Positions 1 through 5,647 of a stretch of DNA of 5,647 bases are shown here, one piece after another. The stretch comes from Allobosea sp. (GTDB lineage Bacteria > Pseudomonadota > Alphaproteobacteria > Rhizobiales > Beijerinckiaceae). Within the stretch, counting starts at the first letter, position 1. The number at the start of each line of letters is the position of its first letter. The translations under genes and the position numbers were made by a program. A model generated the notes under the pieces. The model made no database searches and had not been told where the DNA came from. It saw nothing but the letters and a program-made list of their open reading frames with translations. The stretch is taken from the NCBI GenBank assembly GCA_021732895.1, contig JAKFWE010000454.1, positions 1 through 5,647 of the forward strand. Direction: 5' to 3'.

Positions 1-9
1 GGCTAGACC

Positions 10-303
10 GTGTTCGCGGCGCTCGGCGTCGATGCCGTCGCGGCCGCGAAGGGCCGCCGCGCCCTGCTGCGCCCCTGCCTCGACTGGAGCGAGCGCCGGC
101 CGCATCTCGCCGGCTCGCTCGCCGCCGCGCTCGCCTGCCGCTGCTTCGAGACGGGGTGGGTTTCACGCCGCAAGGACAGCCGCGCCGTCATCCTGACCGG
201 GAGCGGCGCGGCCGCGCTGGCCTCGGCGCTGCCCGGCTTCGTCTGCGACAGGCCAGAGCCGCTCAGCCCGCCCGTTCGAGAGCCTGCGCCAGCCGTCGCT
301 TGA
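10..303 (+). pseudogene. C-terminal remnant of an ArsR-type helix-turn-helix regulator
   Basis: The 97 codons read like the C-terminal third of the longer ArsR-type winged-helix regulators of Alphaproteobacteria. The conserved core is CLDWSERRPHLAG (about residues 23-35), then a Cys-Arg-Cys-Phe segment, GW, and a DSRAV stretch followed by LTGSGAAAL. The N-terminal DNA-binding domain should lie to the left of the window. However, the frame is closed by a TAG at 4-6, only one codon before the GTG at 10, inside what should be protein sequence. Either the gene carries a nonsense or frameshift lesion, or the sequence edge is imperfect; a genuine start at this GTG would give a protein with no DNA-binding domain. 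Relatives usually end near the LPGF seen at about residues 77-80, so the last 17 or so residues look like a read-through tail. That tail overlaps the 3' end of the convergent patatin gene by 41 bp. Family recognition is moderately sure; the pseudogene status is inferred. Confidence 0.55.
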
Positions 304-1129
304 CCTCGTCCTTCACCGGCTCGGAGGCGTCGAGGATCGCCTGCGCCTTGAAGAAATCGAGCCCGCCGACGCCATCGACGCCGGCGCGGATCAGGATGTC
401 GGGCGGCTGGCGCTCGATCATGCGCTGCACCAGCGTGCGGCTGAGGATCTGCGACACGCCGAGCATCGCCTCCAGCGGGCCCGGTATGCGCGTGTCGCTC
501 ACGGTCGCCGGCGCGCTGGTGTCCACCGCCAGCACGATCCGGCCCGGCGCGAGCAGCGCCTCGTAGGGCAGCGGGTTGATCGCGGCCCCGTCGATCAGTA
601 CGCGGCCGTCGAGGACGATGGGCCGCACGAGGCCGGGGATCGCCAGCGAGGCGGCGACCGCCGGCGTCAGCGGCCCGCTCGACAGCGAGCACTCGGCATG
701 GAGATGGTAGTCGGTCGCCATCGCCGAAAACGGGATGGCCAGGTCCTCGAAGCGGTCGGGCACGGCTTCCGGCCAGAACAGGTCGAGCATGCGCTCGCCG
801 TCGATCAGCACCGGGTTGCCCAGCCCGCGCATCAGGTCGGTGAACTTGCCGACCCGTGCATCCAGCAGGCGGGCGATGACACGCGCCCGGTCCCTGAAGC
901 TCGCCTCGACATGGTCGCGCAGGTCGCGGCCCGACAGACCGGCGGCATAGGCCGCGCCGATGATCGCGCCGATCGAGCAGCCGGCGATCAGCGCCGGCCT
1001 GACGCCGAGTTCGTCGAGCGCCTCCAGAACCGGGACATGGCTCAGCCCCCGCGCCCCGCCGGCCCCGAGCACGAGGGCGAGCGCGGGGCCGGCGCGTTTC
1101 GTCGCTGCGAGGGCGCGGCGTTGCGGCAT
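263..1129 (-). CDS. Patatin-like phospholipase (RssA/NTE-type)
   Basis: A 288-residue patatin-family serine lipid acyl hydrolase, probably cytoplasmic because no signal peptide or membrane segment is visible. The parts of the catalytic site are present in order: a glycine-rich oxyanion loop GAGGARGLSH (22-31), the nucleophile elbow GCSIG (50-54, Ser52), and the DGA motif (180-182) whose Asp180 completes the Ser-Asp dyad. The sequence AIPGLVRP (163-170) is also typical of bacterial RssA-like members. The length is normal for the single-domain bacterial form. The ATG at 1129 was chosen because it lies a short basic stretch before the ALALVLGAGG strand and because the dehalogenase ends 27 bp upstream. 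No clear Shine-Dalgarno precedes it, and the gap instead holds a small GC hairpin, so translation may depend on the upstream gene. The 3' end overlaps the convergent ArsR remnant. The family is certain; the lipid substrate is unknown. Confidence 0.9.
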   Translation of the reverse strand: MPQRRALAATKRAGPALALVLGAGGARGLSHVPVLEALDELGVRPALIAGCSIGAIIGAAYAAGLSGRDLRDHVEASFRDRARVIARLLDARVGKFTDLMRGLGNPVLIDGERMLDLFWPEAVPDRFEDLAIPFSAMATDYHLHAECSLSSGPLTPAVAASLAIPGLVRPIVLDGRVLIDGAAINPLPYEALLAPGRIVLAVDTSAPATVSDTRIPGPLEAMLGVSQILSRTLVQRMIERQPPDILIRAGVDGVGGLDFFKAQAILDASEPVKDEVKRRLAQALERAG

Positions 1130-1140
1130 CGGGCGAAATT

Positions 1141-1156
1141 GCGCGCTGCTGCGCGC
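1141..1156 (-). repeat. GC hairpin between dehalogenase and patatin genes
   Basis: Directly after the dehalogenase stop codon, the minus strand reads GCGCGC-AGCA-GCGCGC, a perfect 6-bp stem with a 4-base loop. AATTTC follows, and the patatin ATG comes 11 bases after the stem. The stem is pure GC but short, and it has no real T-run, so a full intrinsic terminator is unlikely. It could cause partial attenuation, block 3' exonucleases, or merely reflect the high GC content. It fills most of the 27-bp gap, where a ribosome binding site would be expected. Confidence 0.45.
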
Positions 1157-2071
1157 TCAGGCAACCGGGCCGGCGAGAAAGGGCGCGAGCGCGGCCAGCG
1201 TCGCGGCCGGGTTCTCCTCCGGCAGGAAGTGGCCGCTGTCGATCGCCTGCCCGGCGGCCTGCGGCGCGAAGCTCGCCCGCCAGAGATCGAGCGGGCTGGC
1301 GCCTTTCGCCGGGATGCCCGCATCGCCCCACAGGATCAGCGTCGGGCACAGGATCGTCTTGCCGGCGGCGCGGTCCTGCGCGTCATGCCCGGGATCGGTC
1401 GTCGCGCCGGCGCGATAATCCTCGCAAGCCGCATGGGTGCGCGCCGGATCGCCGAAGGATTCGCCGTAGGCCGCCAGCGCCAGCGGGTGGAAGGCGTCGA
1501 GATTCTTCGCCTTGGTCCAGCCGGCCAGGCAGGTCTTCTGCCAGCCGAGAGGATCGGATTTCAGCAGCGACTCGGGGACCGGCTCCGGTTGCGCCAGGAA
1601 GGTCCAGTGGTAGACCTGCAGCGCCCGCGCCGCGTTCATGCCCTCCCACATCGCGATGGTCGGCATGATGTCGAGCAGCGCCAGCCGTTCGACCCGTCCG
1701 GGATGGTCCAGCGCCAGCCGATAGGCGACGCGCGCGCCGCGATCATGGCCGACGACGCCGAACCGGACATGGCCGAGCGCCCGCATCGCGGCGACGACGT
1801 CCTCGCCCATGGCGCGCTTGGAATAGGTCTCCCTGCCGCCATCGCCATGGGGCGCGGACGACCAGCCATAGCCGCGCAGGTCGAGGCAGACGACAGTATG
1901 CGTCTTCGCCAGTTCCGGCGCCATCGCATGCCACTGCGCATGGGTCTGCGGGAAGCCGTGGATCAGCACGACGGGCGGCCCCTCGCCGCCGACGCGCGCG
2001 AAGACCTTTCCGGCCGGACCGTCGATCCAGTGGCCCTTGAAGCCGGGGAAGAGGGCGTCGAGATTGCTCAT
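1157..2071 (-). CDS. Fluoroacetate/haloacetate dehalogenase (alpha/beta hydrolase)
   Basis: A 304-residue alpha/beta hydrolase that should hydrolyse the carbon-halogen bond of haloacetates to glycolate (EC 3.8.1.3 type), in the cytoplasm. It aligns from end to end, almost without gaps, with the Rhodopseudomonas palustris enzyme RPA1163 as I remember it, starting with DALFPGF at 5-11. Key residues fall at the same numbers: nucleophile Asp110 in GHDRG, carboxylate-binding Arg111 and Arg114, acid Asp134, the halide pocket His155-Trp156 and Tyr219 (in CEDYRAGA), plus Trp185. The catalytic base is His281 in SGHFLPEE, one position off. The oxyanion motif HGFPQT is at 38-43. An epoxide hydrolase or a chloroacetate-preferring enzyme is the alternative, but the pocket residues favour defluorination. 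The ATG overlaps the vapC stop codon (ATGA, 2068-2071) with only a weak Shine-Dalgarno, suggesting translational coupling. Family sure; substrate inferred. Confidence 0.9.
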   Translation of the reverse strand: MSNLDALFPGFKGHWIDGPAGKVFARVGGEGPPVVLIHGFPQTHAQWHAMAPELAKTHTVVCLDLRGYGWSSAPHGDGGRETYSKRAMGEDVVAAMRALGHVRFGVVGHDRGARVAYRLALDHPGRVERLALLDIMPTIAMWEGMNAARALQVYHWTFLAQPEPVPESLLKSDPLGWQKTCLAGWTKAKNLDAFHPLALAAYGESFGDPARTHAACEDYRAGATTDPGHDAQDRAAGKTILCPTLILWGDAGIPAKGASPLDLWRASFAPQAAGQAIDSGHFLPEENPAATLAALAPFLAGPVA

Positions 2072-2487
2072 GGCATGGCGTCCGTCTTGACCGCCGAGAC
2101 GATATCCGTCCTACCGAAATCCTCGCCCTTGTAGAGCAGGGGCGCGTTCAGGGATTTGGCCAGAGCGTAGGAGAAGCAGTCACCGAGATTGAGGCGGGCC
2201 GGATGGCGGCCTTTGCCGAAGCGGAGGAAGGCTTGGGCTGCTTCTGTGGCCTGCACAGCATCGAGGGGAGCCAGCGAAATGCCCAGGCTGTCGAGAAGCT
2301 CATGATGATCATCCGGCGATGTTCCGACGTTTCGACCTGTGACGACCATGAAGCTTTCGACGAATGTCACCATGGAACAGAGGCTGTTTGGGCTGCTGTT
2401 CAATCTGCTCTGGATCACGGCGCGATCAGGCTCATCCCGCAGAATGGCGATGATGGCCGAGCTATCGACGACAACCGTTTCGATCAT
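2068..2487 (-). CDS. vapC: VapC-family PIN-domain toxin ribonuclease
   Basis: A 139-residue single-domain PIN protein, the toxin of a type II toxin-antitoxin pair. VapC toxins are Mg2+-dependent endoribonucleases that cut tRNA or rRNA when freed from the antitoxin. The acidic residues of the metal site are visible: Asp8 in VVVDSSAIIAIL, Glu44 in FVESF, Asp103 in LNLGDCFSYALAK, and Asp123 and Asp128 in the KGEDFGRTDI segment. The site therefore looks intact and the toxin is probably active. Length is typical. The start ATG shares one base with the vapB stop codon (TGATG), and the gene's own stop overlaps the dehalogenase ATG. Two samples within the gene give 52% and 57% GC, clearly below the surrounding genes, which suggests horizontal acquisition. 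The target RNA cannot be told from the sequence. Confidence 0.93.
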   Translation of the reverse strand: MIETVVVDSSAIIAILRDEPDRAVIQSRLNSSPNSLCSMVTFVESFMVVTGRNVGTSPDDHHELLDSLGISLAPLDAVQATEAAQAFLRFGKGRHPARLNLGDCFSYALAKSLNAPLLYKGEDFGRTDIVSAVKTDAMP

Positions 2488-2744
2488 CAGCTCGGCACGC
2501 CGTTCGCGTCGTATCCGATGATCTCGTCGTCCGTCAGATGCTCGTTGGCTCGCGGATAGGCTCGGATCTTTGCGAGAATTGCCTCCAGCCGTTCGCTATC
2601 CACGCTCCCGCTTCGGACCGGAGTCAAGCGCTCCAGACGTTCCTTTGCCGCGGTTTTGACGGCCTGCGTGATCGTTTCGCCAGTCCGCCTGGCCATCTCC
2701 CGGATGAGTTCGTCCGTCTCGTGATCCTTGATCAGAACCGTCAT
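2487..2744 (-). CDS. vapB: VapB-type antitoxin (Rv0623/PSK-type DNA-binding family)
   Basis: An 85-residue antitoxin that should bind and inhibit the adjacent VapC and repress its own promoter. Residues 1-40 form a ribbon-helix-helix-like N-terminal domain typical of the PSK/Rv0623 group: a short strand (TVLIKD), then ETDELIREMARRTGE, then a second helix ending in KERLERL. The C-terminal part (about 41-85) is the toxin-binding tail, ending in the family's characteristic DDEIIGYDANGVPS segment. The ATG at 2744 is supported by a strong GGAGG ribosome binding site five bases upstream. The gene begins 57 bp after the purD stop, in an AT-rich region with repeated boxes that look like its own operator. 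The order antitoxin then toxin, with a 1-base overlap, is the standard vapBC arrangement. Confidence 0.92.
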   Translation of the reverse strand: MTVLIKDHETDELIREMARRTGETITQAVKTAAKERLERLTPVRSGSVDSERLEAILAKIRAYPRANEHLTDDEIIGYDANGVPS

Positions 2745-2749
2745 GACAA

Positions 2750-2754
2750 CCTCC
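2750..2754 (-). promoter_or_regulatory. Strong ribosome binding site of vapB
   Basis: The minus strand reads GGAGG, five bases before the vapB ATG. It is the clearest Shine-Dalgarno in the minus-strand run; dehalogenase and patatin have none comparable. This supports vapB as the main entry point for ribosomes on the transcript. Confidence 0.8.
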
Positions 2755-2756
2755 GC

Positions 2757-2788
2757 GATATATAACCGTTCTGCCAGATATATATAAC
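2757..2788 (-). promoter_or_regulatory. Tandem AT-rich operator boxes upstream of vapB
   Basis: Two direct copies of one box lie on the minus strand: GTTATATATATC (2777-2788) and GTTATATATC (2757-2766), differing by one TA step. Each is a near-palindrome with one mismatched pair. Their centres are 21 bp apart, two helical turns, so dimers bound to both would sit on the same DNA face. Ribbon-helix-helix antitoxins commonly bind such tandem short boxes, so VapB or VapBC autorepression is the likely role. The function is inferred; the repeats are seen directly. Confidence 0.6.
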
Positions 2789-2805
2789 GCTTCAGCCTCT
2801 GTCAG
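2777..2805 (-). promoter_or_regulatory. Candidate sigma-70 promoter of vapBC
   Basis: The minus strand carries CTGACA (2800-2805; 5 of 6 to TTGACA), then 17 bases, then TATATC (2777-2782; 4 of 6 to TATAAT). Other registers of the TA run give a 15-base spacer with TATATA. The -35 would overlap the purD stop codon, and transcription would begin near 2770, leaving a leader of about 25 bases with the GGAGG site. The upstream operator box coincides with the -10, so binding there would block RNA polymerase. It is a reading by eye only. Confidence 0.45.
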
Positions 2806-4079
2806 CCCTGCTCCCGCTGCACCGCCTGCCAGCCGATGTCGCGGCGGCAGAATCCGCCAGGCCAGTCGATCAGATCGACCGCAGAATAGGCGCGCCTCTG
2901 CGCCTCTCCGACGGTTTTGCCGAGCCCGACGACGTTCAGCACCCGCCCGCCATCGGCGACGAGGTCGAGCGCCGCCTGCTTCGTGCCGGCGTGAAAGACC
3001 AGCACATCGTCCTGCGCGGCGGCCCGCTCGATATGCCTGATGACGCTGCCTTTCTCGGGTTGGCCCGGATAGCCCTTTGCCGCCAGCACCACGCTCAGCG
3101 CCGTCAGCTCCGACCAGCGCAGCGTGATCTGGTCGAGCACGCCGTCGCAGGCCGCGATCAGCGCCGGCACGATGTCGCTGCGCAGGCGCGGCATCAGCAC
3201 CTCGCATTCGGGGTCGCCGAAGCGGACATTGTATTCGATCAGCTTTGGCCCTTGCGCCGTGACCATCAGCCCGGCGAAAAGCACGCCCTTGAACGGCGTC
3301 CCGCGCTTGGCCATGCCCGCCAGCGTTGGGCGCACGACTTCGGCCATCACCCGCGCTTCCATCTCGGGCGTCATCACGGGTGTGGGCGAATAGGCGCCCA
3401 TGCCGCCGGTATTGGGGCCGGCGTCGCCGTCGAAAGCGCGCTTGTGATCCTGCGCCGAGGCCATGGCTATGGCATGCGCGCCGTCGCAGAGGGCGAAGAA
3501 GCTGGCCTCCTCGCCGATCATCCACTCCTCGATCACCACCTCCGCGCCGGCAGCCCCCAGGCCGCCAGAGAACATCATGTCGATCGCGTCATTGGCCTCT
3601 TCGAGCGTTTCCGCCATGACCACGCCCTTGCCGGCGGCGAGACCGTCGGCCTTGACCACGATCGGCGCGCCTTGCGCGGCGACATGGGCTCTTGCCGAGG
3701 CGGCGTCCGAGAATCTCCCGAAGCTGGCGGTCGGGATGCCGAATTCGGCGCAGAACTCCTTGGTGAAGCCTTTCGAGCCTTCGAGCCGCGCCGCCGCCTT
3801 CGAGGGGCCGAAGACCTTGATCCCGGCGGCCGCGAGATCATCGGCGATGCCGGCCACCAGCGGACCCTCCGGCCCGACCACGACGAGGCCGATGGCCCGC
3901 AGCCTGCAGAAGGCGACGAGCGCCTGATGGTCGGCGATGTCGATCACGACGTTCTCGCCGCACTCCGCCGTGCCGGGGTTGCCCGGCGCGATGAAGAGCC
4001 TGTCGCAGAGCGGCGAGGCCGAGATCGCCCAGGCGAGGGCATGCTCGCGCCCGCCGGAGCCGATCAGAAGAATGTTCAT
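2802..4079 (-). CDS. purD: Phosphoribosylamine-glycine ligase (GAR synthetase)
   Basis: A 425-residue ATP-grasp enzyme that joins glycine to 5-phosphoribosylamine using ATP, the second step of de novo purine synthesis; it is cytosolic. The N-terminal domain opens with MNILLIGSGGREHALAW (1-17) and continues with APGNPGT (31-37) and GPEGPLVAGI (69-78). The ATP-grasp domain has KADGLAAGKGV (143-153), GPNTGGMGAYSP (221-232) and the metal-binding EYNVRFGDPE (282-291). The C-terminal domain has KGYPG (335-339) and ends in FCRRDIGWQAV (410-420). Length is normal and all expected motifs are intact. The frame is open for another 252 bases upstream to 4331, but that would run into xseA, and the family N-terminus begins exactly at the ATG at 4079. 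A GGAG lies eight bases before it. No convincing terminator lies between its stop and vapB, so some read-through into vapBC is possible. Confidence 0.97.
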   Translation of the reverse strand: MNILLIGSGGREHALAWAISASPLCDRLFIAPGNPGTAECGENVVIDIADHQALVAFCRLRAIGLVVVGPEGPLVAGIADDLAAAGIKVFGPSKAAARLEGSKGFTKEFCAEFGIPTASFGRFSDAASARAHVAAQGAPIVVKADGLAAGKGVVMAETLEEANDAIDMMFSGGLGAAGAEVVIEEWMIGEEASFFALCDGAHAIAMASAQDHKRAFDGDAGPNTGGMGAYSPTPVMTPEMEARVMAEVVRPTLAGMAKRGTPFKGVLFAGLMVTAQGPKLIEYNVRFGDPECEVLMPRLRSDIVPALIAACDGVLDQITLRWSELTALSVVLAAKGYPGQPEKGSVIRHIERAAAQDDVLVFHAGTKQAALDLVADGGRVLNVVGLGKTVGEAQRRAYSAVDLIDWPGGFCRRDIGWQAVQREQG

Positions 4080-4172
4080 CGCGCCATCTCCGCTTCCAGC
4101 CCGCGCAATAGCCGTCGCATCGCCGCGCCGCAACGCTTCAGCACTGCGCCGGTCGCAGCTAAGCTCGTAGCG
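4080..4172. promoter_or_regulatory. Divergent purD/xseA intergenic region
   Basis: These 93 bp separate the two divergent start codons and must hold both 5' ends. On the minus strand, GGAG (4088-4091) is a reasonable ribosome binding site for purD. Ahead of xseA there is no good Shine-Dalgarno. I found no convincing -35/-10 pair or riboswitch-like fold by eye; the stretch is uniformly GC-rich. Confidence 0.5.
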
Positions 4173-5647
4173 ATGGACAGCGAATCGCCCGACGCCAACC
4201 CCTCCAACACGCCCGAATGGTCGATTTTCGACCTGTCGGGCGCGCTCAAGCGCACCCTGGAGGACGCGTTCGGCTTCGTGCGCGTGCGCGGCGAGATTTC
4301 CGGCTATCGCGGCCCGGTCGCGTCGGGCCATGTCTATTTCTCGCTAAAGGACGCCAACGCCAGGATCGACGCGGTGATCTGGAAAGGCGTCTTCGGCCGC
4401 CTGAGGACGCGGCCGCAGGACGGCCTCGAGGTCATCGCGACCGGCAAGATCACCACCTTCGCCGGCAAGTCGAGCTATCAGATCATCATCGACGCGCTGG
4501 AGCCCGCCGGCGTCGGCGCGCTGATGGCGCTGCTGGAGGAGCGCCGCAAGCGGCTCGCGACAGAGGGTCTCTTCGCCGAGGAGCGCAAGCAGCTCATCCC
4601 CTATCTGCCGCGCGTCATCGGCGTCGTCACCTCGCCGACCGGCGCCGTGATTCGCGACATCCTGCACCGGCTCCACGACCGCTTCCCGCGCCATGTCGTG
4701 GTCTGGCCGGTGCGCGTGCAGGGCGAGACCAGCGCGGCCGAGGTCGCCGCCGCCATCGCCGGGTTCAACGCCCTGCCCTCGGGCGGCCCGATCGCGCGCC
4801 CCGACGTCATCATCGTCGCGCGCGGCGGCGGCTCGCTCGAAGATTTGATGGGCTTCAACGAGGAGGTCGTGGTGCGCGCCGCCGCCGCCTCGCTGATTCC
4901 GCTCGTTTCCGCCGTCGGCCACGAGACCGACTGGACCCTGATCGACCACGCCGCCGATCTGCGCGCTCCGACGCCGACGGGCGCGGCCGAGAAGGTCGTG
5001 CCGGTTCGGGCGGAGCTGATGGCGACGGTCGCCGATCTGTCGCGGCGGCAGGCCGGCGCCATCCTGCGGCTGTCGGACCGCCGCCGGGCCGATCTGCGGG
5101 CGCTCGCCCGGGCCCTGCCGGGCCCCGAGGCGGTTCTGTCGGGGCCGCGCCAGCGGCTCGACCTCGCGGCGGCGCGGCTCGCGCCGGCGCTGGCGCGCAA
5201 TGCCCGGGTCCACGAGCAGGCTCTCGTGCAGGCGACGCGCCGGCTCGAGGCGCGCTCGCCGAAGGTGCGGCTGGCGGCGCTCGCGGCCGGGCTGGAGCAA
5301 CTGGCCAAGCGGCTCGCCGCCGGGCGCGAGGCGCTTTTGCGGGCGGAAAGGCTGCGGCTCGCGCAGGGGCGCCAGCGCACCGGGGAACTCGCCTCGCGCG
5401 CGGCGGATGCGTTCGCGCGCGGGCTGGCGCGCCGGCGCGATGCGCTGGGCGCGGTCTGGACGCTGGCCCGTTCGCTCGGACCGGAGGCGGTGCTGGCGCG
5501 CGGCTATGCGCTGGTGCGCGACGCCTCGGGCGGCGTGGTGCGCGCGGTGGCGCAGGCCCCGGCCGGCGGCAGCCTCGAAGTCAGGGTGAGCTACGGCGCC
5601 TTTTCCGTCGTCGTCTCGGATGGTCAGCCGGGAAGGACGCCGCGCCG
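4173..5647 (+). CDS. xseA: Exodeoxyribonuclease VII large subunit, 3' end cut by window edge
   Basis: The frame is open from the ATG at 4173 to the right edge, 491 codons plus two bases with no stop; relatives are roughly 500-550 residues, so most of the protein is present. With XseB it forms exonuclease VII, which degrades single-stranded DNA from both ends to short oligonucleotides in repair. The N-terminal OB-fold, about residues 17-110, starts with EWSIFDLSGALKRTLEDAFG and contains VRGEISG and GHVYFSLKD. The catalytic domain follows, with GVVTSPTGAVIRDI near 150, RGGGSLEDL (217-225) and SAVGHETDW (246-254). Then comes a long Arg/Ala/Leu-rich helical region, about 280-430, the coiled-coil part expected to bind XseB, and a C-terminal RGYALV (443-448). 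The start is supported by the family N-terminus, although upstream codons are open for some distance and the ribosome binding site is poor. Confidence 0.95.
   Translation, partial: MDSESPDANPSNTPEWSIFDLSGALKRTLEDAFGFVRVRGEISGYRGPVASGHVYFSLKDANARIDAVIWKGVFGRLRTRPQDGLEVIATGKITTFAGKSSYQIIIDALEPAGVGALMALLEERRKRLATEGLFAEERKQLIPYLPRVIGVVTSPTGAVIRDILHRLHDRFPRHVVVWPVRVQGETSAAEVAAAIAGFNALPSGGPIARPDVIIVARGGGSLEDLMGFNEEVVVRAAAASLIPLVSAVGHETDWTLIDHAADLRAPTPTGAAEKVVPVRAELMATVADLSRRQAGAILRLSDRRRADLRALARALPGPEAVLSGPRQRLDLAAARLAPALARNARVHEQALVQATRRLEARSPKVRLAALAAGLEQLAKRLAAGREALLRAERLRLAQGRQRTGELASRAADAFARGLARRRDALGAVWTLARSLGPEAVLARGYALVRDASGGVVRAVAQAPAGGSLEVRVSYGAFSVVVSDGQPGRTPR

Noticed and set aside
3..1349. 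Minus-strand open frame of 448 codons across the patatin gene
   Set aside because: It is an Arg/Ala/Gly/Pro-rich translation with no recognisable motif, overlapping genuine patatin and dehalogenase frames that carry full catalytic motifs. It is typical of a GC-rich shadow frame.
698..2134. Plus-strand open frame of 478 codons opposite patatin and dehalogenase
   Set aside because: Its composition is low-complexity Arg/Ala/Asp, it has no domain, and it lies antisense to two well-supported genes, so it is an artefact of high third-position GC.
2745..2801. Intrinsic terminator for purD in the gap before vapB
   Set aside because: The only inverted repeat there is TCTG-C-CAGA (2770-2778), too short a stem with a one-base loop. 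The TA runs are not a terminator T-tract.
4077..4087. Three-codon mini-ORF (ATG GCG CGA TGA) overlapping the purD start
   Set aside because: The GGAG abuts its ATG with no spacing, so it is unlikely to be translated. The stop overlap with the purD ATG is probably chance.
2786..4142. Identical 11-mer AACGCTTCAGC at 2786-2796 and 4132-4142, flanking purD
   Set aside because: By a simple count, several 11-mer repeats are expected by chance in 5.6 kb; the match ends at once on both sides and there is no other sign of an element boundary.
4080..4331. N-terminal extension of purD to 4331
   Set aside because: The extension runs antisense through the first 159 bases of xseA and has no PurD homology; the family N-terminus MNILLIGSGG begins at 4079.
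4344..5300. Minus-strand open frame of 318 codons opposite xseA
   Set aside because: The plus strand has continuous XseA motifs throughout this interval. The antisense product is Arg/Gly-rich with no family signature.

Overview
The DNA is GC-rich (three 60-base samples of the vapBC stretch give about 52-60% GC, while a sample of the right-hand gene gives 75%). Its proteins look alphaproteobacterial. The PurD and XseA sequences and the ArsR-type tail resemble those of Hyphomicrobiales (Rhizobiales, for example Bosea-like bacteria). That placement is recalled similarity, not a search result. Most of the window is ordinary chromosomal housekeeping DNA with an accessory insert between purD and its neighbours.

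Layout, left to right. Positions 1-303 (+) hold the C-terminal end of an ArsR-type transcriptional regulator, with an in-frame stop codon at the very edge of the window. Converging on it and overlapping its end is a minus-strand run of five genes, read from right to left: purD (2802-4079), vapB antitoxin (2487-2744), vapC PIN-domain toxin (2068-2487), an alpha/beta hydrolase that matches fluoroacetate dehalogenase at every active-site position I could recall (1157-2071), and a patatin-like phospholipase (263-1129). On the other side of a 93-bp divergent intergenic region, xseA (4173 to beyond the right edge) runs on the plus strand.

How the genes relate. purD (purine synthesis) and xseA (exonuclease VII large subunit) are housekeeping genes that share only a divergent promoter region. 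The vapB-vapC-dehalogenase-patatin block is tightly packed: a 1-base overlap (vapB/vapC), a 4-base ATGA overlap (vapC/dehalogenase) and a 27-base gap (dehalogenase/patatin). It therefore looks like one transcription unit. The only AT-rich, promoter-like region is the 57-bp gap ahead of vapB, which carries two near-palindromic GTTATAT-type boxes centred 21 bp apart. An autoregulated toxin-antitoxin promoter may therefore drive a catabolic dehalogenase and a lipase. This is the most interesting point in the window. There is no evidence here of a wholly new system, CRISPR array, RNA gene or insertion sequence.
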